From Bacteroidales bacterium (GTDB lineage: Bacteria > Bacteroidota > Bacteroidia > Bacteroidales > Prolixibacteraceae): a DNA stretch of 64,000 nucleotides. The first letter of the stretch is position 1. Every line of letters begins with the position of its first letter. This document shows, in pieces, positions 43,992 through 52,193 of this stretch. A program made the position numbers and the translations under genes. The stretch lies in NCBI GenBank assembly GCA_012719495.1, contig JAAYAG010000110.1:43396-107395 (forward strand), in the 5' to 3' direction. The notes under the pieces were generated by a model. That model did not search any database and was not told the DNA's origin. It saw nothing but the letters and a program-made list of their open reading frames with translations.

Positions 43992-45113
43992 CTATTGTTG
44001 TACTTTATTGGTAAATGCCATAATTTCAGCGACTACGCCGTCGCAACTATCGTGGCTCGACAACAGTAGGTTGTTGTATTTTTTTGTGTCCGACAGATGT
44101 TTTAATAAAGGGTAAATTGGCGCTTCGTACGCCCAAAAATTACGATTGAAAAATACCATCGGACTGGCATATCCGAAGCTAAGGTAATGATTTTGCGTGG
44201 CATCTTGGAAAATTTCTTGTATAGTACCCGCGCTACCTGGTGCATAAATCACTCCGCCTTTCGCAATTGCTAACAGACCTTCTTCCCTAACACTATTGGC
44301 AAAGTATTTTGCAATGTGTGTGGCAAACGGGGTAGGTGGCTCATGCCCGTATAGCCATGTAGGAATTCCCAAACTATTGTAATTGGAGTGAGGAAACTTG
44401 GACAATACCTCAAATGCGGTATCGAGCCACAAGGGGTGACGGTAATCTGGGGCTTGGGTGAGTATTTCAAGGGCATGATGTAGCTCACTCGTCTTTTTCC
44501 CTGAAAACCAAGCCCCTACATGTGTAGCCTCCATTGCACCCGGCCCTCCGCCCGATATCATGAGGTAGCCATTTTCGGTTAGTTTCTTACTTATTTTTGT
44601 TATCTCCAGATAGTTACTGTCGTTTCGCAACAGACTGTGCCCGCCCATAATCGCAACAAGCTTTCTCTCTTCATATCCTGAAAGAAAATCGAACATGGCA
44701 TCGGTAACCGCATGGTCGTGCAGCCGGCGGGTCAGTGTTTCTTTTATGTCGCTGGCTTCTTTCCCGTTTCTGATAAAGTGCTCATAAATGATCTTATCGG
44801 ACGTATTATTGTATGTTTCGGGCTTACCAGTTTTGTAGCCGTGGTATAATGTTTCTTTTGTGTATAGTTTGTTAAGGAATGGGTTGAATGGCATTTCAAT
44901 CATCGGAAATTCAATACAATTGTCTTTTATAGAATGCCTTATCCGTTCAGGAAGGGTACAACCCAAAAAAATACAATCAGAAAAAGTGTGATTGCTCAAT
45001 ATGTGATCAGCCTGACTAAAATCGATATGTTGAAAGGCGTATGATTCAATGAATTGTTGCCTTGTAAGCAGTTCTATAAGTTGTTCTGTATTTTCTATTT
45101 CACGGTATTTCAT
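43992..45113 (-). CDS. LOG/PpnN-type nucleotide-processing Rossmann protein
   Basis: 373 residues. A nonspecific N-terminal part (about 1-145) is followed by a Rossmann domain with ERKLVAIMGGHSL, SGGGPGAMEATHVGA and YAPGSAGTIQEIFQ, the PGGxGTxxE signature of the LOG family (PGS here). Members cleave nucleoside monophosphates to base and ribose 5-phosphate (PpnN, LOG). The Ser in PGSAGT replaces the usual Gly, which is seen in some PpnN-like proteins. It is first in an operon with fhs; a link to purine turnover is plausible. Confidence 0.8.
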   Translation of the reverse strand: MKYREIENTEQLIELLTRQQFIESYAFQHIDFSQADHILSNHTFSDCIFLGCTLPERIRHSIKDNCIEFPMIEMPFNPFLNKLYTKETLYHGYKTGKPETYNNTSDKIIYEHFIRNGKEASDIKETLTRRLHDHAVTDAMFDFLSGYEERKLVAIMGGHSLLRNDSNYLEITKISKKLTENGYLMISGGGPGAMEATHVGAWFSGKKTSELHHALEILTQAPDYRHPLWLDTAFEVLSKFPHSNYNSLGIPTWLYGHEPPTPFATHIAKYFANSVREEGLLAIAKGGVIYAPGSAGTIQEIFQDATQNHYLSFGYASPMVFFNRNFWAYEAPIYPLLKHLSDTKKYNNLLLSSHDSCDGVVAEIMAFTNKVQQ

Positions 45114-45320
45114 CGATATGGTTTATTGTAAGGTGTTGTTGCTGTCTTATCATTCGAAAAATAATACTCTTTCTTATATTGAGCAACAAAAGATTATACC
45201 GATTTCGTCGTAATGCATTCTTTTGATATTACCACAAAGTGAGATTTCCCAGCATGTTGTAAATTTTCTTTTGGCATGGATAGTATAATCGGGTTCTGAT
45301 AATTTATGTTAATCGAAGTA

Positions 45321-45350
45321 TTGCGTTTTACAAAAAAAACAGTAAATTTA
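45321..45350 (+). promoter_or_regulatory. Candidate promoter of the histidine kinase gene
   Basis: TTG (45321-45323) and TAAATTTA (45343-45350) are 19 bases apart, 7 of 8 matches to the -7 consensus, 25 bases before the start codon. Confidence 0.45.
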
Positions 45351-45375
45351 AAAAGCATAAAACCCGAAGTCGCTA

Positions 45376-46329
45376 ATGCTTAAAAAAATTCCTTTCCAAT
45401 ATCGCATCACTGTATTGTACATCTTCTTTGGTGCACTTTGGATTCTTTTTTCTGATCAGATGGTGGTGACATTAACCAACGACACTCATAAAATTCATCT
45501 TCTTTCTACCTATAAAGGGTGGTTTTTTGTGTTGGTTACCGGCATTTTACTCTACTATCTTGTTCGTGGTGAAATAAGGCGGCGAACGCTTATTTTTACT
45601 GAGTTGCTCGAAGCTAAGCGAAAAGCAGATGAGTCAGATCGGCTTAAAACCACTTTTCTATCAAACCTTTCGCATTATGTGCGCACACCTATGAATGGGA
45701 TACTGGGGTTTGTTCAATTGCTCGAAGACAGAGAGTTGAGTCTTGATAAGCAAAAGTTATTTCATTCTTATATTAATGAACTGAGCCAACATTTATTGCG
45801 AACCTTAAACAGCATTATTGAAATATCGAAAATACAAACTGGGCAATTGCAGCTTTTACCCGTGAAAGTGATTATAAATGAATATGTTGAAAAAATTGCT
45901 TCGGGGCTTAGATTCGATCTTCAGAACAAAAACAAGCCAGTTGAGGTGTTAACAACAATTACTATTTATTCGCCCCGTCAGTTTTATGCATTTGATAAAG
46001 ACAAGGTTGCTGAAGTGTTTTCGAATTTATTGTCGAATGCAGTTAATTTTACCGATGCCGGGCAAATTGAAATTGGGTGTACCCAAAACCGTTCTGAACT
46101 GGTTTTCTGGGTTCGCGATACCGGTAAAGGAATTCCTAAAGAAAAGGCCGATACGTTGTTTGATAGTCCTCTGCTTAATACATCAACGACTTGTGTTATT
46201 GGAGAAGGGGCAGGATTGGGCCTTTCTCTTTCGGCTGGGTTAGTCAATCTTATGGGTGGAAAGATTTGGCTTGAACCACTTGAAATCAATGGCAGCAAGT
46301 TTTGCTTCTCCATTCCTTTTTCGGATTAA
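45376..46329 (+). CDS. Membrane histidine kinase with atypical H-box
   Basis: 317 residues. Two membrane helices (about 10-30 and 47-65) frame a short periplasmic loop of about 15 residues, too small for a usual sensor domain. The dimerisation domain contains SNLSHYVRTPMNGILGF, with H100 as the phosphoacceptor; the next residue is Y101, where active HisKA kinases have Glu or Asp as catalytic acid/base. The ATPase domain has the N box FSNLLSNAVNFT, G1 VRDTGKGIP and G2 GEGAGLGLSL. No response regulator is adjacent; the NtrC-type regulator is 6 kb away. Confidence 0.85.
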   Translation: MLKKIPFQYRITVLYIFFGALWILFSDQMVVTLTNDTHKIHLLSTYKGWFFVLVTGILLYYLVRGEIRRRTLIFTELLEAKRKADESDRLKTTFLSNLSHYVRTPMNGILGFVQLLEDRELSLDKQKLFHSYINELSQHLLRTLNSIIEISKIQTGQLQLLPVKVIINEYVEKIASGLRFDLQNKNKPVEVLTTITIYSPRQFYAFDKDKVAEVFSNLLSNAVNFTDAGQIEIGCTQNRSELVFWVRDTGKGIPKEKADTLFDSPLLNTSTTCVIGEGAGLGLSLSAGLVNLMGGKIWLEPLEINGSKFCFSIPFSD

Positions 46330-46346
46330 TCAATCGTGACGTTTGC

Positions 46347-46736
46347 CTAAGATTTCTCTTTTTGCGAAGCGAATAATTTGTCAATAAAACTACTAATCCA
46401 TTGGGTAATTCCTTCCCGGTTACGGGTCAAAAGGGTGGTTATGGCCAATTGGGCAAATGTACTCAAGGTCCGTATGAAATAATTATCTGATTGTTTCTTT
46501 GTTAGTTGCGTTGTTATTATCGAGTTAACCAGTAGTATCCCACTTTCGAAAAGTTCTTTTTTTAAATCGTCAGCAGAAACAAATTCCGCTAACGAACTTT
46601 TAATCAGGTTAACTGGCTTCAGGCTTTCGTAGGCTTCTTTTACTTCATAGCGAAAGGCCTTGGCTTCTTCTGCTTGTTTTACTTCGAGGGCTTCAATTTT
46701 TTCTTTGAGCAACTCGGTGGCTTGTTTTCTTGCCAT
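46347..46736 (-). CDS. Hypothetical protein, third gene of YtxH-holin-like operon
   Basis: 129 residues. The N-terminus is a charged helix (ATELLKEKIEALEVKQAEEA), and the C-terminal half is amphipathic (SGILLVNSIITTQLTKKQSD; LSTFAQLAITTLLTRNREG). No family is recognised beyond its constant position behind YtxH and YqjE-like genes in Bacteroidota, where it is annotated as hypothetical. It is probably membrane-associated. It is convergent with the histidine kinase, with a 17-base gap. Confidence 0.62.
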   Translation of the reverse strand: MARKQATELLKEKIEALEVKQAEEAKAFRYEVKEAYESLKPVNLIKSSLAEFVSADDLKKELFESGILLVNSIITTQLTKKQSDNYFIRTLSTFAQLAITTLLTRNREGITQWISSFIDKLFASQKEKS

Positions 46737-46741
46737 GGTCT

Positions 46742-47083
46742 TTAATCGAGAAATTGTTTCACAAAGCTGTTGTTCATTGGTTTTTTTAGAAGAGGCTTTC
46801 TAAGTATAAGAAACAGTAAAGCCAGTAACCCGTAAAATGCAGCCACAATAACGAAGCCCAAATACATGGTTTGCAGCAACGAACCAAGCCATAATGCCAA
46901 CGCAATATTGGCCAGAGTGAAAAAAACAACAGCGAAAATAATGACAATACTCCACGAAATGAGCTCGGATAAAACACCTGCCCCTTTGTCAACAGATTTT
47001 AACTTTATAAGCTCGAGCGTGGTTTTGCCGTATTGTTCCCCTTTTTCAATCAGCGATTCTATGTGGTCTCTTGGACTTTCCAT
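46742..47083 (-). CDS. Phage-holin-like/YqjE-type membrane protein
   Basis: 113 residues with two central hydrophobic helices (SWSIVIIFAVVFFTLANIALAL; MYLGFVIVAAFYGLLALLFL) flanked by charged ends, matching the putative actinobacterial holin-X/YqjE group (superfamily III). These proteins accompany YtxH and DUF883-type proteins in stress-response operons. There is no phage context here, so a lysis role is unlikely. The gap to the neighbouring gene is 5 bases downstream and 20 upstream. Confidence 0.75.
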   Translation of the reverse strand: MESPRDHIESLIEKGEQYGKTTLELIKLKSVDKGAGVLSELISWSIVIIFAVVFFTLANIALALWLGSLLQTMYLGFVIVAAFYGLLALLFLILRKPLLKKPMNNSFVKQFLD

Positions 47084-47103
47084 TGAAATTGTATGTCAAT
47101 TAC

Positions 47104-47349
47104 TTATGAATTTGATGCTTCTGTTGAGGCTTCGCGTGCTTTGGCTTTTGCTGCATCAATTTTCTGATTCAAGTCGTTGAGCAGATCGTTAATTTTTTCT
47201 TTTATTCCGTCGCCTGCTTCTTCGCCTTTGTCGATAATCTTTTTGCGGGTTTCCGAACCTTTATCAGGGGCAAAGAGGATTCCCAGAAGTGCGCCTGCTG
47301 CCAATCCGGCAAGCACTCCTAAAACGATTTTTCCATTATTTGAACTCAT
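47104..47349 (-). CDS. YtxH domain protein
   Basis: 81 residues from ATG 47349 (MSSNNGK). One membrane helix with small residues (IVLGVLAGLAAGALLGILFAP) is followed by DKGSETRKKIIDKGEEA and an amphipathic, charged helix typical of YtxH general-stress proteins. The longer frame to 47412 places 21 unrelated residues before this and was rejected. It is the first gene of a three-gene stress-type operon. Confidence 0.85.
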   Translation of the reverse strand: MSSNNGKIVLGVLAGLAAGALLGILFAPDKGSETRKKIIDKGEEAGDGIKEKINDLLNDLNQKIDAAKAKAREASTEASNS

Positions 47350-47535
47350 ACTTCTTTTATTTAACTGAAACAAAAATAACAACGTTTCTGTAATTATGTT
47401 CCCTGAGCCCAATTATTTAGCTTCTCTTTTCTTTTCTGATGATAATTATTGAGGAATCTGTCATTTGTCAACTATTTTAACCAAGCTATTCGGTACCTTT
47501 AGCCTAGTTTCTATGATAATTTTAACTTGAATGTT

Positions 47536-48726
47536 ATGTACGGTGAATTGAAAAATCAATTGATGAATTCGCTCAATTCTTTGAAGGGTAATGGGTTGTA
47601 TAAGGAGGAGCGAATTATTTCTTCTGCGCAGGGTGCGGTTATCGAGGTGAATGGGGTGGGCGAGGTGCTCAACTTTTGTTCGAATAATTATCTTGGATTA
47701 GCATCTAATAGTGAGGTTATTGAAGCGGCTAAAATGGCGATTGACCGTTGGGGGTTTGGGCTTTCATCGGTGCGGTTTATATGTGGTACTCAGCAGATTC
47801 ATAAAGAATTAGAAGTTGCGGTGTCGAATTTCTTAGGCACCGAAGATACTATTTTGTATTGTGCTGCTTTCGATGCCAATGGTGGTGTTTTCGAACCGCT
47901 GTTTGATGAAAATTGTGCTATTATTTCCGACGAGCTGAACCATGCTTCAATAATTGACGGAGTACGTTTATGTAAAGCTAAGCGGCTGAGGTACAAGCAT
48001 TCTGATATGGAAAACCTTGAGCAATGTTTGAAAGAAGCAAAAGGAGCGACGCACAAGGTAATTGTTACCGACGGGGTTTTTTCCATGGATGGAGATATTG
48101 CGCGACTTGATATAATTTGCAGTCTGGCAGAGCGTTATGAAGCATTGGTCATGGTCGATGATAGCCATGCCACCGGATATATTGGCCCTACGGGTAAAGG
48201 AACAGCCGAACTTTTTGGTTTGACAGGCAAGGTAGATATCATTACTTCAACTTTTGGCAAGGCACTGGGCGGTGGAAACGGGGGGTTTACTTCCGGACGG
48301 CGAGAAATCATTGAATACCTGCGTCAACGATCGAGACCTTATCTTTTCTCGAACACGTTGGCTCCGGCCACAGTTGGAGCAAGCCTTAAAGTACTCGAAA
48401 TGCTCGAAAACTCTACTTCACTGTGCGATGCTGTAACACGAAATGCCCTCTATTTCAGGCAAAAAATAGAGCAGGCAGGTTTTACTGTCAATAAAGGTGA
48501 GACGGCTATAGTCCCTGTAATGATTTTCGATGCCCCGATGGCTGTTCGTTTTGCCGATTTGCTGCTTAATGAAGGGATTTATGTGATTGGATTTGTATAT
48601 CCTGTTGTACCACAAGGAAAAGCGCGTATCAGGGTTCAGTTGTCTGCTGCTCACACTCTAAGCCAGATAGATAAGGCTGTTGATGCATTTGTGAAAATTG
48701 GAAAGCAGTTGCATGTGATTAATTAG
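47536..48726 (+). CDS. kbl: 2-amino-3-ketobutyrate CoA ligase (glycine C-acetyltransferase)
   Basis: 396 residues from ATG 47536, the length of E. coli Kbl, which it matches throughout: KEERIISSAQ, NFCSNNYLGLA, SVRFICGTQ, FDANGGVFE, LNHASIIDGVRLCKAKR, VMVDDSHATGY, and the PLP lysine in ITSTFGKALGGG. It converts 2-amino-3-ketobutyrate and CoA to glycine and acetyl-CoA in threonine degradation. The related serine palmitoyltransferases of Bacteroidota are distinguished by different motifs; the close Kbl match makes that less likely. No threonine dehydrogenase is adjacent. Confidence 0.93.
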   Translation: MYGELKNQLMNSLNSLKGNGLYKEERIISSAQGAVIEVNGVGEVLNFCSNNYLGLASNSEVIEAAKMAIDRWGFGLSSVRFICGTQQIHKELEVAVSNFLGTEDTILYCAAFDANGGVFEPLFDENCAIISDELNHASIIDGVRLCKAKRLRYKHSDMENLEQCLKEAKGATHKVIVTDGVFSMDGDIARLDIICSLAERYEALVMVDDSHATGYIGPTGKGTAELFGLTGKVDIITSTFGKALGGGNGGFTSGRREIIEYLRQRSRPYLFSNTLAPATVGASLKVLEMLENSTSLCDAVTRNALYFRQKIEQAGFTVNKGETAIVPVMIFDAPMAVRFADLLLNEGIYVIGFVYPVVPQGKARIRVQLSAAHTLSQIDKAVDAFVKIGKQLHVIN

Positions 48727-48858
48727 CAGTTCTTTATGATGTTGGTTGGTGGTTAGTCCTGATTTTTTGATAAAAACATGTAAAAAAGTATAACAAATGT
48801 GGTTTTTATACGTTGTAATCCAGATTTCCAACGATTGTAAAACCCAAAAAATACTGCA

Positions 48859-49086
48859 ATGGGAGCCATAGAACGAAAGCTGTACAAAGTACTGCGAAAT
48901 GTAGGAGTGAGAAAAAATTACATATCTAAAGCAAAATCTATTGATGACCTTTTTCTTGATGAATTCGACCGAAAATTGCTCCGCTTTTATTTTGAAAATG
49001 AGTTTAAAGTCAGGCTTAGCGAACGCGATGAATTGAAACTGACCACACTAAACGAAGTAAATGGTTTTTTACGGTGTACTAAATAA
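48859..49086 (+). CDS. Acyl-carrier-like protein without carrier serine
   Basis: 75 residues. The helical pattern follows an acyl carrier protein: helix 1 VRKNYIS, then IDDLFLDEFDRKLLRFYFEN where ACP has LDSLD-x-x-EL-x-x-x-LEE, then FKVRLSERDELKLTTLNEVN as helix 3. The position of the phosphopantetheine Ser is E35. The protein therefore cannot carry an acyl group and may be a structural or regulatory ACP paralogue. It is a single gene with a strong terminator. The ACP relationship is my reading of the pattern, not a motif match. Confidence 0.55.
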   Translation: MGAIERKLYKVLRNVGVRKNYISKAKSIDDLFLDEFDRKLLRFYFENEFKVRLSERDELKLTTLNEVNGFLRCTK

Positions 49087-49120
49087 TTGAAGTTTTGTTT
49101 TTACAAAATAATAGTTTGTT

Positions 49121-49160
49121 CTTCCCCGGAGAAAAGATTTTTTTTTCGGGGAAGTTTTTT
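49121..49160 (+). terminator. Rho-independent terminator of the ACP-like gene
   Basis: The 8-bp stem CTTCCCCG (49121-49128) and CGGGGAAG (49147-49154) has an 18-base A/T-rich loop and is followed by TTTTTT. Confidence 0.85.
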
Positions 49161-49216
49161 GTTCTTTTTATTGATCCCTTTTTGTTAACTTGTAATCTGA
49201 TTTAAATGGTTTCGAT

Positions 49217-50539
49217 ATGAATTACACTAAATTATTCCGAATAAATATTGCACTTGTGCTTGGAGTGTTATGTCTTCAAATTCATGTATTTGCACAAAAT
49301 GCTGACGGGCTTATAAATCAGTTGAAGGAATTTCCTGAGGTGGTTTCTGTTCAAAAGATTGAAAATAACCCATTCTTTAAAGAATCGTATGAAATATATA
49401 TCGAGCAATTTCTTAACCACAAAAACCCGTCGGAAGGCAAATTCAGGCAGCGAGTTATATTGTCCGATTACAATAGATACAGCCCTGTGGTGTTTGTTGC
49501 CGAAGGCTATGATGCGGAATATGCCATGAAACCTTCCTATATCAATGAATTGAGCAAAATTCTTGAGGCTAATCAACTTGTTGTAGAGCATCGTTTCTTT
49601 GGAAAATCGGTTCCCGAAGGCAAAAACTGGGGTTATCTTACCATGCAAAGCGCTTCCGATGATTTGCACCGTATTCAGCGTATTTTCAAACGATTATACA
49701 ATAATCAAAATAAATGGATTGTTACAGGCATTAGCAAAGGAGGTACAAATACTTTGGCATACAAGGCTTTCTATCCCGACGATGCTGATATTTGGGTGCC
49801 TTATGTGGGGCCGGTTAATTTTGCCGTGGAAGATGGCAGGCACGAGAAATTCCTCAAAGCAGTTGGTTCGCAAACTTGTCGAGAAAAGTTACTGCAATTT
49901 CAGCGGTCAATTCTTACTCAGCGAGAAGCTATCCAACCCCTTTTCGACAGCTTGGTAAAAGCCCGGAACTATTCGTTTAGGATTCCTCCGGAACAAGTTC
50001 TCGATTATTGTGTGCTGGAATACTCGTTTGCTTTTTGGCAGTGGGGTACCAATTGTGCCGCTATCCCTGCCGACAGTACCCCGATACGCGTTCAGCTCAA
50101 TCATCTGGTAGAAGTATGTTCGCCCGACTATTTTTCAAATGAGGGGACAGCTCCCATGCAATCGTTTTTTATTCAGGCAGCCAAAGAAATGGGCTACTAT
50201 GGCTACGATGTGAAAGCGCTTAAACCTTTACTGAAAATCAAAGATGCCGAAGGGTATTTGTCAGAGATATTTATCCCTGAAGGACTTGCATTTAAGTTTG
50301 ATAAGAAAACCTCCAAGTTTATCGAGAAAACAGTCAATGCCAACGGAAAGCATGTTCTTATGATTTATGGCGAAACGGACCCATGGTCAGCTTCGGGCTT
50401 CAATTTGAAAAACCCGAAGAGTGGAGCCGTAAAAATGGTCATACCGAAAGCTTCGCATAGGGTACGTATCGAAAATATGCCGCTAGCCGAAAAAGCTCAA
50501 GTATATATGCTACTCGAGACTTGGTTGAACGAAGATTAG
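49217..50539 (+). CDS. S37-type tripeptidyl aminopeptidase, secreted
   Basis: 440 residues with a signal peptide ending HVFAQ. The serine peptidase of the S28/S37 type has the nucleophile S173 in VTGISKGGTNTLAYK, preceded by LVVEHRFFGKSVPEG. The Asp is in IYGETDPWSASGF and the His in KASHRVRIENM. These enzymes remove tripeptides from N-termini; in Bacteroidota they act in the periplasm or outside on peptides. Its stop codon overlaps the stop region of the convergent aminopeptidase gene by 4 bases. The pairing of two peptidases may be meaningful. Confidence 0.82.
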   Translation: MNYTKLFRINIALVLGVLCLQIHVFAQNADGLINQLKEFPEVVSVQKIENNPFFKESYEIYIEQFLNHKNPSEGKFRQRVILSDYNRYSPVVFVAEGYDAEYAMKPSYINELSKILEANQLVVEHRFFGKSVPEGKNWGYLTMQSASDDLHRIQRIFKRLYNNQNKWIVTGISKGGTNTLAYKAFYPDDADIWVPYVGPVNFAVEDGRHEKFLKAVGSQTCREKLLQFQRSILTQREAIQPLFDSLVKARNYSFRIPPEQVLDYCVLEYSFAFWQWGTNCAAIPADSTPIRVQLNHLVEVCSPDYFSNEGTAPMQSFFIQAAKEMGYYGYDVKALKPLLKIKDAEGYLSEIFIPEGLAFKFDKKTSKFIEKTVNANGKHVLMIYGETDPWSASGFNLKNPKSGAVKMVIPKASHRVRIENMPLAEKAQVYMLLETWLNED

Positions 50540-51918
50540 CCCCTGAGTGCTTCTATTTCGCTAATCTCCATTGGTTTTTTACGGCCTAGCAGGCGGTTCG
50601 AATCGGGGGTTATAAGGTAATTCTGTTCAATTCTGATGCCACCAAAATCGAGGTATTTTTCAACTTGAGCATAGTTGATAAACTGACTAAACTTTTGTTC
50701 GCTTTGCCATAGTTTTATTAACTCGGGAATGAAATAAATGCCTGGTTCAATGGTGAGTACAAATCCCGGCTTTAATTCTTTGGCCAGCCTTAGCGAGCGC
50801 AATCCGAATTGAGAGCTTTTAGTTTCTCCGTTGTAACCAACGTTAATCTCGCCCAAATCTTCCATGTCGTGCACGTCGAGGCCCATCATGTGCCCTAACC
50901 CGTGGGGAAAAAACAGGGCATGGGCTCCTTCTGCAATGGCTTCTTCAGTGTTGCCTTTTGTCAATCCTAGCGATTTCAGTCCATTGAAAATGATACGGCA
51001 GGCTTCGAAATGTACTTCTTTAAAAGTAATTCCCGGTTTCAGGCATGAAGCAGAACCGTAGTGGGCATCGAGCACAATTTGATAAATTTCGCGCTGTTTG
51101 TCGCTGAATTTTTTCGATACCGGAAAGGTACTTGTGAGGTCTCCGGCATAGCACGATGGTGTTTCAGCACCGGCATCGAGGAGAAACAGTTGTCCTTCTT
51201 TTAGTTGGTTGCCATGATAGTGGTTGTGGAGTACTGCTCCGTTTATCGAGGCTATTACCGGAAATGAAATATAACCTTGCCGTTCGAGGGGTATTTGTGT
51301 GACCGCAGCAGCAATCTCGGCTTCGAACATCCCGGGGCGAGCCATACTGATGGCTTTTTCGTGCATATCGACAGTCCAGTTTACCGCTTTGTCTATTTCA
51401 GCTATTTCAAATTCATCTTTTATTTCTCGTTGACTTATAACGACTTTAACAAGGTCTTCCGACGATTTTTGGTTAAACTGGTCGGGCCTGATATTAAGCA
51501 GTCGTAATAATTTTATTTTATTCTCGGGCCTGAACGGGGGGAGAAAATGAATGTTTCGGTCAGAAGCTTGTGCTTCGCGTAAAATTGTATATAGTTTAAC
51601 GATGGGCAACACAGAGTTAATCCCGACTTTTTGGCATTCTTCGCTGAGAGTAGGTACATTGCCCATCCAAATAATATCGTCGATGGTAAGCTCATCGCCA
51701 AAAACAATTTCTTCGTCGTTTTCAACATCTATTATGGCTGCCAACGATGGCCGATCGATGCCAAAATAATATAAAAATGAACTGTGTTGACGGAAATGAT
51801 ATGGATTATCGGGATAATTCATCGGACTTTCGTCGTTGCCAAAAAAAAGGATAACACCTTGTTTTATCTTCTCTTTCAGTATTCTGCGACGGGTTATATA
51901 CAATTGCTTATCGAACAT
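50536..51918 (-). CDS. pepP: Xaa-Pro aminopeptidase (M24B)
   Basis: 460 residues with the aminopeptidase P N-terminal domain (VILFFGNDESPMNYPDN; HSSFLYYFGID) and the pita-bread catalytic domain. Metal ligands are in LLDAGAETPSCYAGDLTS (Asp, Asp), HGLGHMMGLDVHD (His), FVLTIEPGIYF (Glu) and GGIRIEQNYL (Glu). It removes N-terminal residues preceding proline and is cytoplasmic. Length is normal. It is convergent with the S37 peptidase gene, with 4 bases of 3' overlap. Confidence 0.93.
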   Translation of the reverse strand: MFDKQLYITRRRILKEKIKQGVILFFGNDESPMNYPDNPYHFRQHSSFLYYFGIDRPSLAAIIDVENDEEIVFGDELTIDDIIWMGNVPTLSEECQKVGINSVLPIVKLYTILREAQASDRNIHFLPPFRPENKIKLLRLLNIRPDQFNQKSSEDLVKVVISQREIKDEFEIAEIDKAVNWTVDMHEKAISMARPGMFEAEIAAAVTQIPLERQGYISFPVIASINGAVLHNHYHGNQLKEGQLFLLDAGAETPSCYAGDLTSTFPVSKKFSDKQREIYQIVLDAHYGSASCLKPGITFKEVHFEACRIIFNGLKSLGLTKGNTEEAIAEGAHALFFPHGLGHMMGLDVHDMEDLGEINVGYNGETKSSQFGLRSLRLAKELKPGFVLTIEPGIYFIPELIKLWQSEQKFSQFINYAQVEKYLDFGGIRIEQNYLITPDSNRLLGRKKPMEISEIEALRG

Positions 51919-51962
51919 GATTCTTTAGTTTAACTTTCAAAAATAATCGAAAAATATTCCTC

Positions 51963-51977
51963 AACGGATGATCCGTT
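51963..51977. promoter_or_regulatory. Palindrome upstream of pepP
   Basis: AACGGAT-G-ATCCGTT is a perfect 7-bp dyad, 45 bases upstream of the pepP start. It could be an operator; it also lies in the gap before the divergent regulator gene. Confidence 0.35.
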
Positions 51978-52193
51978 TCAAATTAACTAATTTTAATACT
52001 TTCGGTAAATGTAGTGAAGAATTCAATTTACTCATAGCTTTGTTTATTGCTTAAAACAAACAATCTTTGTAAAGCTAAGATGCTATATTGAAAATGTGAA
52101 TCAGATAAAAGTACTTAATTTGAATATAAAGATCTGAAGCTAAAGGTTTTAATTGCAATCGGGTTTGTTGTTTATGTGTAAAATAGATTAGGT

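Noticed and set aside
46742..47083. Prophage holin
   Set aside because: The neighbours are a YtxH protein and a hypothetical protein, a known stress-operon layout, with no other phage gene.
47536..48726. Serine palmitoyltransferase instead of Kbl
   Set aside because: Motifs and full-length similarity to E. coli Kbl are close throughout (SVRFICGTQ, LNHASIIDGVRLCKAKR, PYLFSNTLAPA).
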